Shown piece by piece: positions 1 to 64,000 of a stretch of DNA of 64,000 nt. Source of the DNA: Portunus trituberculatus (taxonomy: Eukaryota; Arthropoda; Malacostraca; Decapoda; Portunidae); contig NC_059289.1 in the NCBI RefSeq assembly GCF_017591435.1, positions 8,115,337 through 8,179,336 of the forward strand, given 5' to 3'. The stretch's first letter is position 1. Each line of letters begins with the position of its first letter. Below the pieces are notes generated by a model. The model made no database searches and was not told the DNA's origin. It saw nothing but the letters and a program-made list of their open reading frames with translations. Both the position numbers and the translations under genes were made by a program.

Positions 1-30665
<30,665 letters not shown>

Positions 30666-30774
30666 CACTGTCCCTGCAAAGAGAATGTTAGTTTATACTC
30701 AAATGCCATTATTATTATATGTTTCATAATATACTATTTGCAATTACATTCAAAGCTTCATGTGGTTATAAAGA

Positions 30775-31620
30775 AAGATGTAATTCCTGAAGGGCTGGAT
30801 GTCTACCACAAGAAACAGAAAAAAACTAGATGGTATCATCAGCACAGAAGTGGATAGGACAACAGTTTGGTTAAGATCAATGACAAATAATAGGAAGAGT
30901 GGGTGACAAGACAGAACCCTGACAAACACCATGGAGAACAGAGACTCTCTACCAAAGCAATAATAGAATGGTCAGAGAGGAAACTTGAGATTAAGTTTAA
31001 GAGAGAAGGTTAGAAGCTGTGAGAGGGTAGTTTGGATATCAAAGGCTTGTGGCACACTCTACCAAAAGCTTTTGATATGTCTAAGGCAACAGCAAGTTTC
31101 ACCAAAAATCCTTAAAAGAGGATTACCAAAAATCAGTGGAGAAAACCAGAGCAGAAGAGCAAAGCAGCCACAACAGAACCCATACTGGCCATCAGATACA
31201 TGGTTGTTAAGTGAGCGGCGAGATCTTGTATGATTATGGGCAGGAATAAAAAGTGCTGGCGGTTCGCATGATGGAAGGTTGAAATGTCTTTTGTGGGTCA
31301 CACATCCTTCATGTAATGGATAATGGACCATGTTAAACCTAAATTTGGAAGGTTAAGGGTGAGAGAAAGACACTATCACCTGTTATGCCCTCACAACACA
31401 GACCTGCCTTCAAGCAAACAGTAGACATACCAAGGCAAATAAAGTAAAACCTCCTGAGGCACCATCACTCTGAGGGGACCCTGAGGAGGAATTGGAGTGT
31501 TGGGACAAGACACAGGTATGGGATTGTGACCAGAGGAGCTCAACAGAGAAAACAGTGACAACAAAAGCAGAGGGCATAGAGGTTAATAGTAAAAGAACAA
31601 AAATATCAACCATAAACCTT
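30775..31620 (-). mobile_element. LINE family A, third and most decayed copy (A3)
   Basis: Collinear with A2 on the minus strand. Shared stretches include GACAGAACCCTG, TTTGATATGTC, TGTTATGC followed by CTC, and the block around AATTGGAGTG/GACTGGAGTG preceding the endonuclease. Several internal deletions and many substitutions. No open frame survives. It sits in the first intron of the ZNF236-like gene. Confidence 0.65.
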
Positions 31621-31934
31621 AAGTTTGTTTGAATAGTTACCATGTAAGAGATGAAGCCTTGGTAATTACAAAATACTATCAATATCTATTCATCGTTGGA
31701 GCTTGTGATATCTTAACTAGTATAATCATTAGTGTGTTGCTTTCCTCTGCCATATCATTATAAAGTGCATGGTAAAAGGTTTGCATTATTTAAATCCATA
31801 AGATAAACAAATAAAAAGTAAAAAAAATGTCAGTAAACAAATGAAAAGATGTAAGAGTAACAAAAGCAATAGTAATAATGCTAAGCCTGAAATATGAGAA
31901 AGACAGTGACCCAGGTCATAATAGGCTTTGCAAT

Positions 31935-32150
31935 CTTTTATTAGGGCACCGAGCCATCTCTCAGGGCACTGTGGCACCTCAGAGGGCACAAGTAACGTCA
32001 TCCGTCTCGAGTGACAAGGTGGCAAGGGTCAGGAAGGAAGTGGCTAGGGTCTTATTACAAGGCCCCGTATTCCTTTAATAGGAGGTCGCAGTGCCATCTC
32101 CCAGGGTACTATGGCACTTCCGAGGACACAGGTAATGCCACCCACCACCG
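31935..32150. repeat. Diverged tandem duplication near the ZNF236-like 5' end
   Basis: Two blocks of about 65 bp, around 31,940-32,005 and 32,077-32,142, align at roughly three positions in four. Shared words are GCCATCTC, CAGGG, TGGCAC and GAGG. They lie within the predicted first intron, and I saw no coding sense in them. It could be an old local duplication or a fragment of an unknown repeat. Confidence 0.55.
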
Positions 32151-32310
32151 AGGACACCACACCTGTGCCGCCTCCTCCTCCTCCTCCGCCACCCTCAGGT
32201 ATCACTCCGCCGTTATCTAGTGCCTCTCCCCACTCACTCACTCCCTCTCACTTTCTCTCTCAAGCCTCACCTTCAGGAAAGAGTCATACCCGTGCCCTTG
32301 CTCAACTCAC

Positions 32311-32560
32311 CTTAAGTTAGAAATCGCTGAACCGCTGGCTTTTATCACCGAGAAAACAAAATCTTTCCTTTGTTTGATGCGAGTGGCTGGAGCAATGGCG
32401 GTTCTGCGTTCCCTTCCCCCTGACGTCATGACCTGCTCTCTCCCTCTCCCAGGGCGCCACCTTTGAATTGATAGTTGCCACTCTGACGCCTCCCTCTTAC
32501 CACGATTGTCTTCACAGGCCGCAGAGATGATTTGCCTGGGTCTCAAGAGTGTTTCGCCTG
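32311..32560 (-). promoter_or_regulatory. Probable 5' non-coding exon and promoter zone of the ZNF236-like gene
   Basis: On the minus strand a strong donor, CTTAAG|GTGAGT, sits with exon end at 32311. It is the only strong donor upstream of the start exon with matching orientation and no long frame. It is therefore read as the end of a 5' UTR exon spliced to 30673. The region up to about 32,560 is less AT-rich than its surroundings. No TATA box was recognised and the transcription start is unknown. Confidence 0.35.
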
Positions 32561-32904
32561 TTAATTACGTCACTAAAATAGATATATGGGATGCTGCATT
32601 CTCACCATTTGAACATCTGCAACTAGTTTTAACATCTGCATCCGTATTCGAAATTCTGATAAATAAGACATCCACTTCTACATTGCAGACATGATTAATT
32701 TCTCTATCCTCATCCGCATCAACACCACACACAGAGAGCTTAATAGATAAATATCATTCATTAGCTATAGACAACAGCGAAACTACTCACTCCATGCCAA
32801 GTTGAAGATGAATTCATGCATGATAACTTCGTTATCTAATAAAATCACACCTTTAACTCACTTCCTTTCAAATTTACTCAATTAAATATGTTAAGAATTT
32901 TGCA

Positions 32905-33195
32905 CAAGGGAGTGTATATCTAAACCGTGCTCAGCACAACCGAGAGGACTCGGGTTCGAATGCCGGGTGGGCCAAGGCAAATGGGCGAGCCTCTTAATGT
33001 GTCTAGCCTATGTTCACCTAGCAGTAAATAGGTACAGGATGTAACTCGAGGGGTTATGGCCTCGCTTTCCCGGTGTGTGGAGTGTGTTGTGGTCTCGGTC
33101 CTACCCGAAGATCGATCTATGAGCTCTGAACTCGCTCCGTAATGGGGAAGGCTGGCTGGGCGACCAGCAGATGACCGTGGTGGTGGTGGTGGTGA

Positions 33196-33198
<3 letters not shown>
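32905..33198 (+). mobile_element. tRNA-derived SINE family S1, copy 1
   Basis: Starts with a degenerate tRNA head (box B GGGTTCGAATGCC at about 32,951). The body holds the block GTTCACCTAGCAGTAAATAGG and later GAGCTCTGAACTCGCTCCGT. It ends GGTGAATTACACAC and passes into (AC)n at 33,199-33,283. The same body occurs at 44,786-45,010 and, inverted, at 55,808-56,026. Confidence 0.8.

Positions 33199-33283
<85 letters not shown>
33199..33283. repeat. (AC)n microsatellite between SINE S1 and LINE B4
   Basis: A perfect AC array of about 42 units. It is both the 3' tail of the SINE and the 5' junction of the truncated LINE. Confidence 0.95.
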
Positions 33284-33286
<3 letters not shown>

Positions 33287-33906
33287 TGATAGAATTTTCA
33301 GAGAGACATATAATTTGCTAAGGAATATTGGAGTAACATTTCACTACATGGACAAAGAAATGATGAAGAAATTGATAAGTACTATAAGACCCAGATTAGA
33401 ATATGCAGTAGTGTGGACCCCTCATAAAAAGAAACACATAAGGAAGTTGGAGAGACTACAAAAAAATGGCTACAAGAATGGTTCCAGAATTTGAAGGGAT
33501 GACATAATTTGAGGAGAGACTAAAGGCTATGGATCTACCAACCCTGGAACAAAGAAGGGAGAGAGGGTATCTGATACAAGTTTATAAATTGATCAACGAA
33601 ATGGACCAAGTGGATAATGAGAAACTGATCCTGAGAGAAGAATATGACATTAGAAGCAAAAGATCGCATAGTAAAAAAAAAATGAGGAAGGTAAGATGTC
33701 TGGGAGATGTTAAAAAATATAGTTTCCCGCAAAGATGTGTTGAAACGTGGAACAATTTGAGTGAGGAAATGGTGTCAGCAAAGAAGAGTGTGCATAGCTT
33801 TAAAGAAAAATTGGATAAGTGTAGATATGGAGACGGGGCCACGCGAGCGTAAACAGGCCCTGTAAAACTACAACTATACAACTAGGCAAATACACACACA
33901 CACACA
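33284..33906 (+). mobile_element. LINE family B copy B4, 3' 600 bp
   Basis: Strongly 5'-truncated. It begins at ATTGATAGAATTTTCAGAG, equivalent to position 22,238 of B2, and encodes the C-terminal domain (LLRNIGVTFHYMDKEMMKKL, LEQRRERGYLIQVYKLINEM, SFPQRCVETWNNLSEEMV). Close in sequence to B2. Ends AACTAGGCAAATACACAC with a short AC tail. Confidence 0.85.
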
Positions 33907-34346
33907 CCAACTCGAGCGGGTACAGAAAAGGGCAGTGCGGCTGATCCTAGGGATCCAGTATTCCACCTACCAGGAGACCCTCCAAACTCTGCACCTCACA
34001 TTCAGTCTCGTTACCAACACCTCCAGCAGTTCGCCACAAAGCTCCTCCACCACCCACGCCACAGGAACTTGCTCTCTCCACAGCTATGTCTCCCAGCCAT
34101 AATGTCCAACACCATATACAGCAAGCTGTTCCCCATACCTGCACGGACAGAGAGATATGAAAATAGTACAGTACCCAAGGTAAAGATAATTCTCTTTACC
34201 TGGAAATATAATAGTGAAAAAGCTCTACTCGGGAACACTTATGCTTAATTCTAAGTATAATTTTAAATTTTTGATAGAATACTTTCCCTTTTGTAAGATG
34301 AATATATTTTCAGCTCTCAAGCTGCCCATGTCTAAATAACCGTTTA

Positions 34347-34397
<51 letters not shown>

Positions 34398-34434
34398 CAT
34401 TGTTATTATTATTACTATTATCATTATCATTATT

Positions 34435-34435
<1 letters not shown>
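33907..34435 (+). mobile_element. LINE fragment D (reverse transcriptase C-terminus) with (ATT)n tail
   Basis: A fragment of another LINE begins directly after the AC tail of B4. Reading LERVQKRAVRLILGIQYSTY, then after a frameshift FATKLLHHPRHRNLL and SNTIYSKLFPIPARTERYE. This is the region after the reverse transcriptase of several non-LTR families. It continues as AT-rich 3' sequence into (ATT)n at about 34,346-34,400 and an ATC/ATT-rich end. The family was not identified. Confidence 0.6.
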
Positions 34436-34521
<86 letters not shown>

Positions 34522-34600
34522 AACTGAAAATTCTGAGAACCGGGTGTCGGTTTGGGTCCAGCCAGTGCACGCTCCCCCATTGATGAACGAAAGACAAGAC

Positions 34601-34667
<67 letters not shown>
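34436..34667. repeat. Two (AC)n arrays around a 73-bp unique piece
   Basis: (AC)n at 34,436-34,520 and 34,594-34,666 enclose a short sequence containing GGTGTCGGTTTGGGTCC and CATTGATGAACGAAAGAC. The CATTGATGA word and its position before an AC tail recall the SINE-like element at 42,114-42,225, so the piece may be a truncated SINE. That link is weak. Confidence 0.6.
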
Positions 34668-35925
34668 CAAATTAATATCAAATAGCCAATTTGGTTTTAG
34701 AAAAAGACGGTCGTGTGTAACTGATTTATTGAGTTTCTATTCTAGAATAGTTGATAGAGTACAAGAGAGAGAGGGATGGGTTGACTGTATTTATTTAGAT
34801 TTAAAAAAGGCGTATGACAAAGTGCCACATGCAAGATTACTATGGAAGTTAGAGGAGAAGGGTGGCTTAAAAGGAAGCACATTGAAATGGATAGAAAATT
34901 ATTTGAGGGGGAGAGAAATAAGGACGGTAGTTAAAGATTATGAAGTCCAAGTGGAGAGCAGTAGAAAACGGAGTGCCACAGGGGTCAGTATTGGCACCAA
35001 TACTTTTCCTCATTTATATTAACGACATGCCATAAGGAGTGAACAGATGATGCGAAACTGTGCAGAGTTATAAAGCAAAAGGAGGATTGTGTAATACTGC
35101 AAGAAGACCTAAATAAAATCTGTGAATGGAGTAAAAAGTGGGAAATGGAATTCAATGTGAACAAAAGCCATGTCATGGAAATGGGAAAGAGTGAAAGACG
35201 ACCCGTGGGAATCTATAAGATGGGAGATTGAGTAGAACTAGAGAAAGTAAAAAAAGTAAAAGGACTTAGGAGTGACGATGGAAGAAAACAATCAACCGGT
35301 AAGCCATATTGATAGAATTTTTAGAGAAACATATAATTTGCTAAGGAATATTGGAGTAGCATTTCACTACATGGACAAATAAATGATGAAGAAATTGATA
35401 GGTACTATAATAAGACCCAGATTGGAATATGCAGGAGTAGTGTGGACCCCTCATAAAAAGAAACACATAAGGAAATTGGAGAGACTACAAAAAATGGCTA
35501 CAAGAATGGTTCCAGAATTTGAAGGGATGACATATGAGGAGAGACTAAAGGCTATGGATCTACCAACCCTGGAACAAAGAAGGAGAGAGGAGACCTGATA
35601 CAAGTTTATAAATTGATCAACGGAATGGACCAAGTGGATAATGAGAAACTGATCCTGAGAGAAGAATATGACATCCGAAGCACAAGATCGCATAGTAAAA
35701 AGCTGAGAAAAGGAAGATGTCTGAGAGATGTTAAAAAATATAGTTTCCCGCAAAGATGTATTGAGACGTGGAACAGTTTAAATGAAGAAGTAGTATCTGC
35801 AACGAGTGTGCATACTTTTAAAGTAAGATTGGATAAGTGTAGATATGGAGACGGGGCCATACGAGCATAAAGCCCAGGCCCTGTACTACAACTAGGTAAA
35901 TACAACTAGGTAAATACACACAGCG
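34668..35925 (+). mobile_element. LINE family B copy B5, inactivated by a catalytic-motif deletion
   Basis: 5'-truncated copy starting at AACAAATTAATATCAAATAG directly after (AC)n. Encodes NSQFGFRKRRSCVTDLLSFY, DLKKAYDKVPHARLLWKLEE and the complete C-terminal domain. Compared with B2, about 19 bp are missing near 35,046, which removes the first half of the FADD polymerase motif. The gap has CAG at its edges. Otherwise very close to B2. The 3' end holds a doubled AACTAGGTAAATAC, as in B2, and a short CACA tail. Confidence 0.83.
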
Positions 35926-36029
35926 AACCAGCCACCTACCCACCCATACTCACACCCTCAGGCCGGGAGTGGGGTGAAGGCAAGGGGGACATCCCCGCTT
36001 GATCACGCCAGATATATGTTATGTAAATA

Positions 36030-36390
36030 ATTTTGAAAATGAGAATTTCCAAAAAGGCAGCTGGGCACGAATGGTATCGAAATTCTCATAAGAAAAAGAG
36101 GGAAAATAATATAGTGGTGTATTATAATGTTCCAGAAAGTGATTTAAACATATTTCAAGAAAGGATTAAGTATAATAGACAGATTGTGAAGAAAATTCTA
36201 AATCCATGGGTGATTCATGAGGGTAAGATGGTGAGTGATAAGACTTAGAAAAAAGATAGAGGGCTGAGACCGCCCAGTAACTACTGGCTACATTGACTGA
36301 TTCAGGAGTAAGGAACGAAATATTCAGAAACATCAAAGAATTAAATAAGGATGAAATCTTAAAGAGCTTTACAGTGGCATATGATCTAAC

Positions 36391-36391
<1 letters not shown>
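36030..36391 (+). mobile_element. LINE ORF1 fragment (RNA-binding domain relic)
   Basis: Encodes KKRENNIVVYYNVPES, then a segment with several stops, then GVRNEIFRNIKELNKDEILK and FTVAYDLTRE. The NIV-x-NVPES and AYDLTRE blocks are typical of the RRM and C-terminal domains of LINE ORF1 proteins. Probably a family B ORF1 piece, though I have no overlapping copy here to prove it. It runs straight into (GA)n at 36,392. Confidence 0.55.

Positions 36392-36422
<31 letters not shown>
36392..36422. repeat. (AG)n at the 5' border of LINE C
   Basis: A perfect AG array of about 15 units between the ORF1 fragment and the first base of LINE C. Confidence 0.9.
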
Positions 36423-36424
<2 letters not shown>

Positions 36425-39400
36425 AACCAGGGCGCTCCTGTCAGAAAGGCAGTTGCTCCCTGGATATACCGCGCCCACTTCCCCCCGACAGGCTGCACCC
36501 CTCCATCACGGACACCCAGCCCAGCAGTACGGAGCGCAGAACGACGTCACTCCACACACATATTTCTAGTAGGACAACCATGACACCCAGTAGCCTCAGA
36601 ATCCTGTCGTCAAATGTACGTGGATTCAGAACGAATGTCGGCGAGTTGACCCACGCAGCTCTCAAGAACAAGGCTGACATAGTGGTGGCCGTCGAGACGT
36701 TCCTGAATGACAGCTGCGTCACAACATGCGACAGGATACCTGGCTATACTCACTGGGTGCGGAGGGACAGAACAGCCGGGCAAGGCGGTGGTATAGCTTT
36801 GTGCCACCGTGAAGGTCTACAGCTGCAGCTATTGCCCGTCACAGTTCCTGAGGAGATGGAGATGCTATTTTTCCGCCTTCTCCTCGCTGACAGGACTGCT
36901 GTACTGCTCTGCCCTCTGTACCGCCCCCAATGGCAACAAGGCGCCCCACTCTCCTTCCTCACGGACCAACTGGACACAATCATGGCCACCCACAGCTGTC
37001 AGAATACCATTATTGTGGGGGATTTAAACCAGTACCTGGTGAACACAGAGCTCATATCGGTCCACGGGCTCACCAACCACGTGACCTTCTCCACGCACGC
37101 GCGTGGTGCCTCCTGTCCTGACCGATCTGCCGGCAGACTCTGTGCAGTGCTACCAACTTGACAAGGTTGGTAGCTCTGACCACAATGCGGTCCTCTGTGA
37201 AGTTGGTCTTAACCCAGCAAGTGAGGAAGGAAGCCAGCGCACCATCTGGCTATGGGAGAAGGCTAACTGGCGGGAGCTCAGGGCAGAGTTAGCCTCCACC
37301 AACTGGGAATCCATGTTCACAGATGACATGAACCACAACGTGGCAACCCTCACCTCCCTTATCATATCAGCACAAGCCAGGCACGTCCCTCACAGGGCAT
37401 ATAGAGTCGATCCACGAGACCAGCCGTGGTTCGGCTACAGGTGCCGGCAAGCTGCTGATGCCAAGTACAAGGCCTGGACTCGTCTGAAGCGTCGTCCCTC
37501 CAGGCGCCACAAGGCCCAGCACCGCGCTGCTTGCAAAAACATGGCGAGAGTGGCTACATGGGCGAGGCAGAGGTGGGAGTTAAGTCTACGGAGGAAGCTT
37601 GCCAGTAACCAAACTGATCCCAAGCAATGGTGGTCCCTTGTGAAGCAGCGGCAGGGCACAGTCACACAGGAGAGGATCCCGCCCTAAAACAGCCTCTGGC
37701 AACTTGGCAGTTGCCAACCAAGACAAGGCTGAACTCCTGGCAGCACACTTCAGCGGGAGAATGACGACTGAGGAGCCTGACAGTCAGCCTCCACAACTAA
37801 CCCGCCTGTGTGACGTAACCCTGGACCACCTACAGCTCAGCGAAGCCGCCGTGACAAAGCTTCTGCGCAGCACCGACACCAGGAAGGCGCCCGGCCCTGA
37901 CGACGTCTCGCCCTTCCTGCTGAAGCACTGTGCGGAGGAGCTAACAAAGCCCCTCACACACATCTTCCGCCAGTGCCTACAAACCAGCACCTGGCCAGCT
38001 GCATGGAAGGAGGCTCGGGTCACTCCTGTACACAAAAAAGGATAAAGGTGACCCAGCAAACTACCGCCCCATCTCTCTCCTGTCAGCTGTCAGCAAGATC
38101 TTGGAGAGAATAATAGCTGAGCAGCTGACCTGTCACCTAGAGGAGCGTCACCTCATCTCTCCACGCCAATATGGATTTAGAAAGAGACGTTCCGCCTCCG
38201 ACATGCTTCTCCTCCTCACACAAGCCTGGCATGACGCCCTCGACGCCGGCCGCCCCACCCTCGTCATTGCCCTTGACATTGCTGGGGCTTTTGACAGAGT
38301 TTGGCACAAAGGACTCCTGGCCAAGCTCGAACAGTTCGGCATCACAGGACAACTGCTAGAGCTGTTCTCCAGCTACCTACAAGGCCGGAGTCTGAGAGTA
38401 GTGTTGGGCGGGTGCACGTCAACCACACACCCAGTGGAGGCCTCCGTTCCACAGGGCTCGATCCTTGGCCCCATCCTGTGGAACGTATATTTCAACGACC
38501 TCCTTCAGAGCCTCTCGCCTGTGTCGGCATACGCGGACGATGCCACTCTCTCGCACAGCTTCGGTAGAGAGGAGGCAGTGAACGTGATTGATGTCACCAA
38601 CCGCCACCTTGGTGACATCATGGCCTGGGGTAAACAGTGGCAAGTCAAGTTTGCTGCCGAAAAAACCCAGGCCGTGGTCATCTCACGTTCACGGGAGGAC
38701 GTCAGGCTGTTTGAAGGCCAGCTGAAGTTTGGAGAAGACACCCTTGCCATTAAGGACTCCATCAACATCCTGGGGGTGGAGGTAGACTCCAAACTCAGCT
38801 TCGACCGCCACCTGGAGAGCGTGGCACGTAAGGCATCCCTGAGGGTGACACTCCTACGTCGAGTGAGGCACCTACTCGATGCCAAGGGCTCATGACGCTG
38901 TACAAAGCGCAGGTGAGGCCCATCATGGAGTACAGCCCCCTCAGCTGGATGTGCAGTGCCCAGTCCCACCTCTCCCTGCTGGACAAGGTGCAGCGGCGAG
39001 CCGAGCGCCTCCTTCGCGATGCCGGTGGCCTGGGACAGCAGCCCCAAGCTGAGCTACAGCGACAGCGGCATCAGGGGCAGCAGTTGCAGCAGAGACAGCA
39101 GCGACAGCACCCAGACCCTCACCAAGAAGCCCCTATCAACGTGCTGGACAGCTTGGAGCACCGAAGGCGTGTTGGGGCCCTTACTGTGCTGCACAAAGCC
39201 CAGGTGCAGCAAATACCTCACCTCACGGCTCTACGGATACCCTGGAGGAGGAGTGAACGTACTACGAGAGCGGTAGTGTCCGACACCCTCCTCGAGGTGC
39301 CGAGGTGCCATTCTGTGAGGTGTCAGCGCGCCTTCTCCCACGACACCGCGGTGTTGTGGAACGCCTTCACCTCAGTAGTGGACGTCTCCAGCATGTCCAC

Positions 39401-39777
39401 CCAGCAGGTGAAGTGTGCTGCCCACGCCTGGTTACGGACACATCCGCCTGATAGTGACAGTGACAGGTGATAAAATGGCAGTGTCCACCAGCCTGCAATC
39501 CACCTGACAGTGACAGTGGAGGAAAATAGTATGCCTGACAGTGACAGTGAAACACAGTGACGTGGGATGTGCGTGTGCCTGACATGACAGTGCTGATCAG
39601 TGGCGAGGAGGTGCGCAACTGACAGTGACAGTTTTATGACACCCTCGCTCACAATGCCGTCCCGGGAGCAGCTTTAGAATGAGCGTCACATGCCAGTGCA
39701 CGCTCTTAGCTCACGAACTCAGCTCCAACTGTAAATATACTTATGTGTAAAATATGTATGTTATGTGCATTAAGTTT

Positions 39778-39780
<3 letters not shown>
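36423..39780 (+). mobile_element. LINE family C (Jockey-like), nearly intact ORF2
   Basis: GC-rich non-LTR element unlike its AT-rich surroundings. An ORF1 tail ends in TGA overlapping the ORF2 start as ATGA at 36580-36583. ORF2 has an APE endonuclease (LRILSSNVRGFRTNVGEL, IIVGDLNQ, VGSSDHNAVLCEV). Reverse transcriptase follows (DTRKAPGPDDVSPFLLKH, PANYRPISLLSAVSKILERI, YGFRKRRSASDML, ALDIAGAFDRVWHKG, VPQGSILGPILWNVYFNDL, YADD at 38530-38541). The C-terminal domain ends at 39470. Four small frame changes exist, at about 37,110-37,160, 37,690, 38,040 (an A run) and 38,890 (a G run). The 3' UTR carries repeated TGACAGTGACAG. It ends in AAAG then (AG)n. Confidence 0.88.
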
Positions 39781-41880
<2,100 letters not shown>

Positions 41881-42071
41881 TACAGATACCTCCACTTACT
41901 TTGCGGTCGCTCGGCTTTGTGTAGTGGTGGTGGTGGTGGTGGTAGTGATGGCGGTGGTGGTGATGTTGATAGAATAAATGAATGAATGAATGGGATGTAG
42001 TCGCTATCTATTGATCCGAGGAGGAGGAGGAGGAGAAGGAGGAGGAGGAGATAATGATACTGGATAATGCC

Positions 42072-42073
<2 letters not shown>

Positions 42074-42116
<43 letters not shown>

Positions 42117-42225
42117 CAGGACAGCAATAGCTCTCTCATCAATGAAAACCTTTGCACCTGAGCGGGCCACGAACCTGAGCCTACCAAGTGACAGGGGAGG
42201 ACGTGACCACTGAGCTAAAGAAAGT
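42074..42225 (-). mobile_element. Short tRNA-derived SINE (family S2) with (AC)n tail
   Basis: On the minus strand a tRNA-like head starts near 42,222 with box A TAGCTCAGTGG, CCTGTCACT at the anticodon position (GTC, aspartate type) and box B-like GGTTCGTGGCC. About 50 bp of body (CATTGATGAGAGAGC) follow, then an (AC)n tail at 42,074-42,113. Too diverged to be a functional tRNA. Confidence 0.6.
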
Positions 42226-42597
42226 ACACAAAATAGAGAAAACAGACGAAATGTAACACTATAGACAAAAAAATAATGGACATACAACATTAAAGCAGTT
42301 GGAATAAATAATCACATAACATACACAATACGATATACAGTACAGTATATACAATGTTTTGTTTGCAGCGCGGCGGGCGAAGTGAAGGCATGATGGGTGA
42401 CAGGAAGATTACGACGGAGGAGTGGCAAGTGAGGGTGGTCTCCACTGTGCACAGAGAAAATCAGAGTACCGCCCTTTTATTATTAACAATATCTTATCTT
42501 CCCTTCCTCCATACAGGCGCCTGTATTCTATATTTATTGCACTATCTTACTGAACCATCTCCGCTTCCTTACTCCTTCCTTAGCCCTGACGCCCGGT

Positions 42598-42648
<51 letters not shown>

Positions 42649-43217
42649 TTCTCTCTCACACACACGGAGCATCTCATCGCCGTAATGCCCATATGAACCT
42701 ATGCTACATCTATTTACATCTGAAGCACGTGCGGCCTTGAAATCTTGATATTGAGGAGCATCTGAGGTTATTATTTTCTTCCTGACCGGTGATGTTTATT
42801 CGAGTTACATCAGAAATACTTTAACAGGCTAGACCTAACGCTCTTTCCCTAAACCCAACTCTTTTTTCTCACCCATACTGGACACATTTTCCTTCAGTGA
42901 TACTCAAGATACTTTCCTCCAGCAGTGGATAACATGTTTCTGTCACAGCACACCTTCACGAGTGTTGACGATGATGAGGACGCGATAATCTCTGAGCATG
43001 AGGCGTGGAGGAGGCAGGAGGGTGCAGGACGGACGACGGTGGATGATAATGGTGATGATAGTGATGTAGACGATAATGATGGTGACAGTGGCAGTAATGA
43101 CGTGTTGTGTATGATGGTGAGTGGTGGTGGCGGTGTGGACGGCAGGTTGAGTAGCAGTGAGTGAATGTGACCTTATCTCGCTTGGCCAGAGCGAAGAGAG
43201 CCACGGAGAGCGTCGCG
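42226..43217. other. Downstream region of the protease gene
   Basis: Contains (CA)n at 42,599-42,645 and GAT-rich low-complexity sequence at 42,960-43,110. On the minus strand an AATAAA signal lies at 42,795-42,800, about 420 bp past the stop codon of the protease gene. It is a candidate polyadenylation site. No other gene seen. Confidence 0.45.

Positions 43218-64000
<20,783 letters not shown>

Noticed and set aside
32111..32320. Plus-strand proline-rich frame
   Set aside because: Antisense of a GGA-rich stretch in the first intron of the ZNF236-like gene; no splice or start support.

Overview
The window looks like nuclear DNA of a decapod crustacean, most likely a crab. It has spliced genes with canonical GT/AG introns, dense (CA)n, (GA)n, (TA)n and (ACC)n microsatellites, several decayed LINEs, tRNA-derived SINEs and small DNA-transposon relics (MITEs). 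The crab assignment rests on LINE and SINE families I recognise as frequent in swimming-crab type genomes. That is recall, not a search. No CRISPR, operon or prokaryotic feature is present.

Layout. (1) Positions 1 to about 32,300 hold one large minus-strand gene, an orthologue of the C2H2 zinc-finger protein ZNF236. I could follow 29 exons with compatible splice phases (one junction ambiguous), encoding 25 complete fingers and a 26th cut by the left edge. A non-coding first exon probably ends at 32,311, and translation probably starts at 30,665. Its introns are full of mobile elements: a nested pair of LINEs (7,855-14,350), CR1-like LINE copies (17,320-22,880 and 25,765-28,960), SINEs, and MITEs of pogo/Tigger and hAT type. 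(2) Positions 32,900-40,040 are a retroelement pile-up: SINE, (AC)n, LINE, (AC)n, LINE, (ATT)n, (AC)n, fragment, (AC)n, LINE, then a fairly young Jockey-like LINE bracketed by (GA)n, ending in a long (TA)n tract. (3) Positions 40,080-43,200 have no gene I recognise. (4) Positions 43,218-60,930 hold a second minus-strand gene of at least 19 exons (1,817 residues visible, all phases consistent). It encodes a mosaic type II transmembrane serine protease: cytoplasmic tail, membrane helix, SEA domain, very long Thr/Pro mucin-like stalk, LDLa repeats, SRCR domain, trypsin domain and an extra C-terminal LDLa repeat, in the style of corin (atrial natriuretic peptide-converting enzyme). Its N-terminal exon was not found. 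(5) Positions 60,931-64,000 are upstream or intronic sequence with microsatellites only.

The two genes have no evident functional link. The most interesting pattern is in the mobile DNA: the CR1-like LINE (family B), one SINE family and a LINE fragment repeatedly start exactly at an (AC)n array, and B and the SINE also end in (AC)n on the same strand. The Jockey-like LINE is bracketed by (GA)n in the same way. This suggests retroelements that use microsatellites as integration targets, possibly with a SINE sharing the target of its LINE partner.
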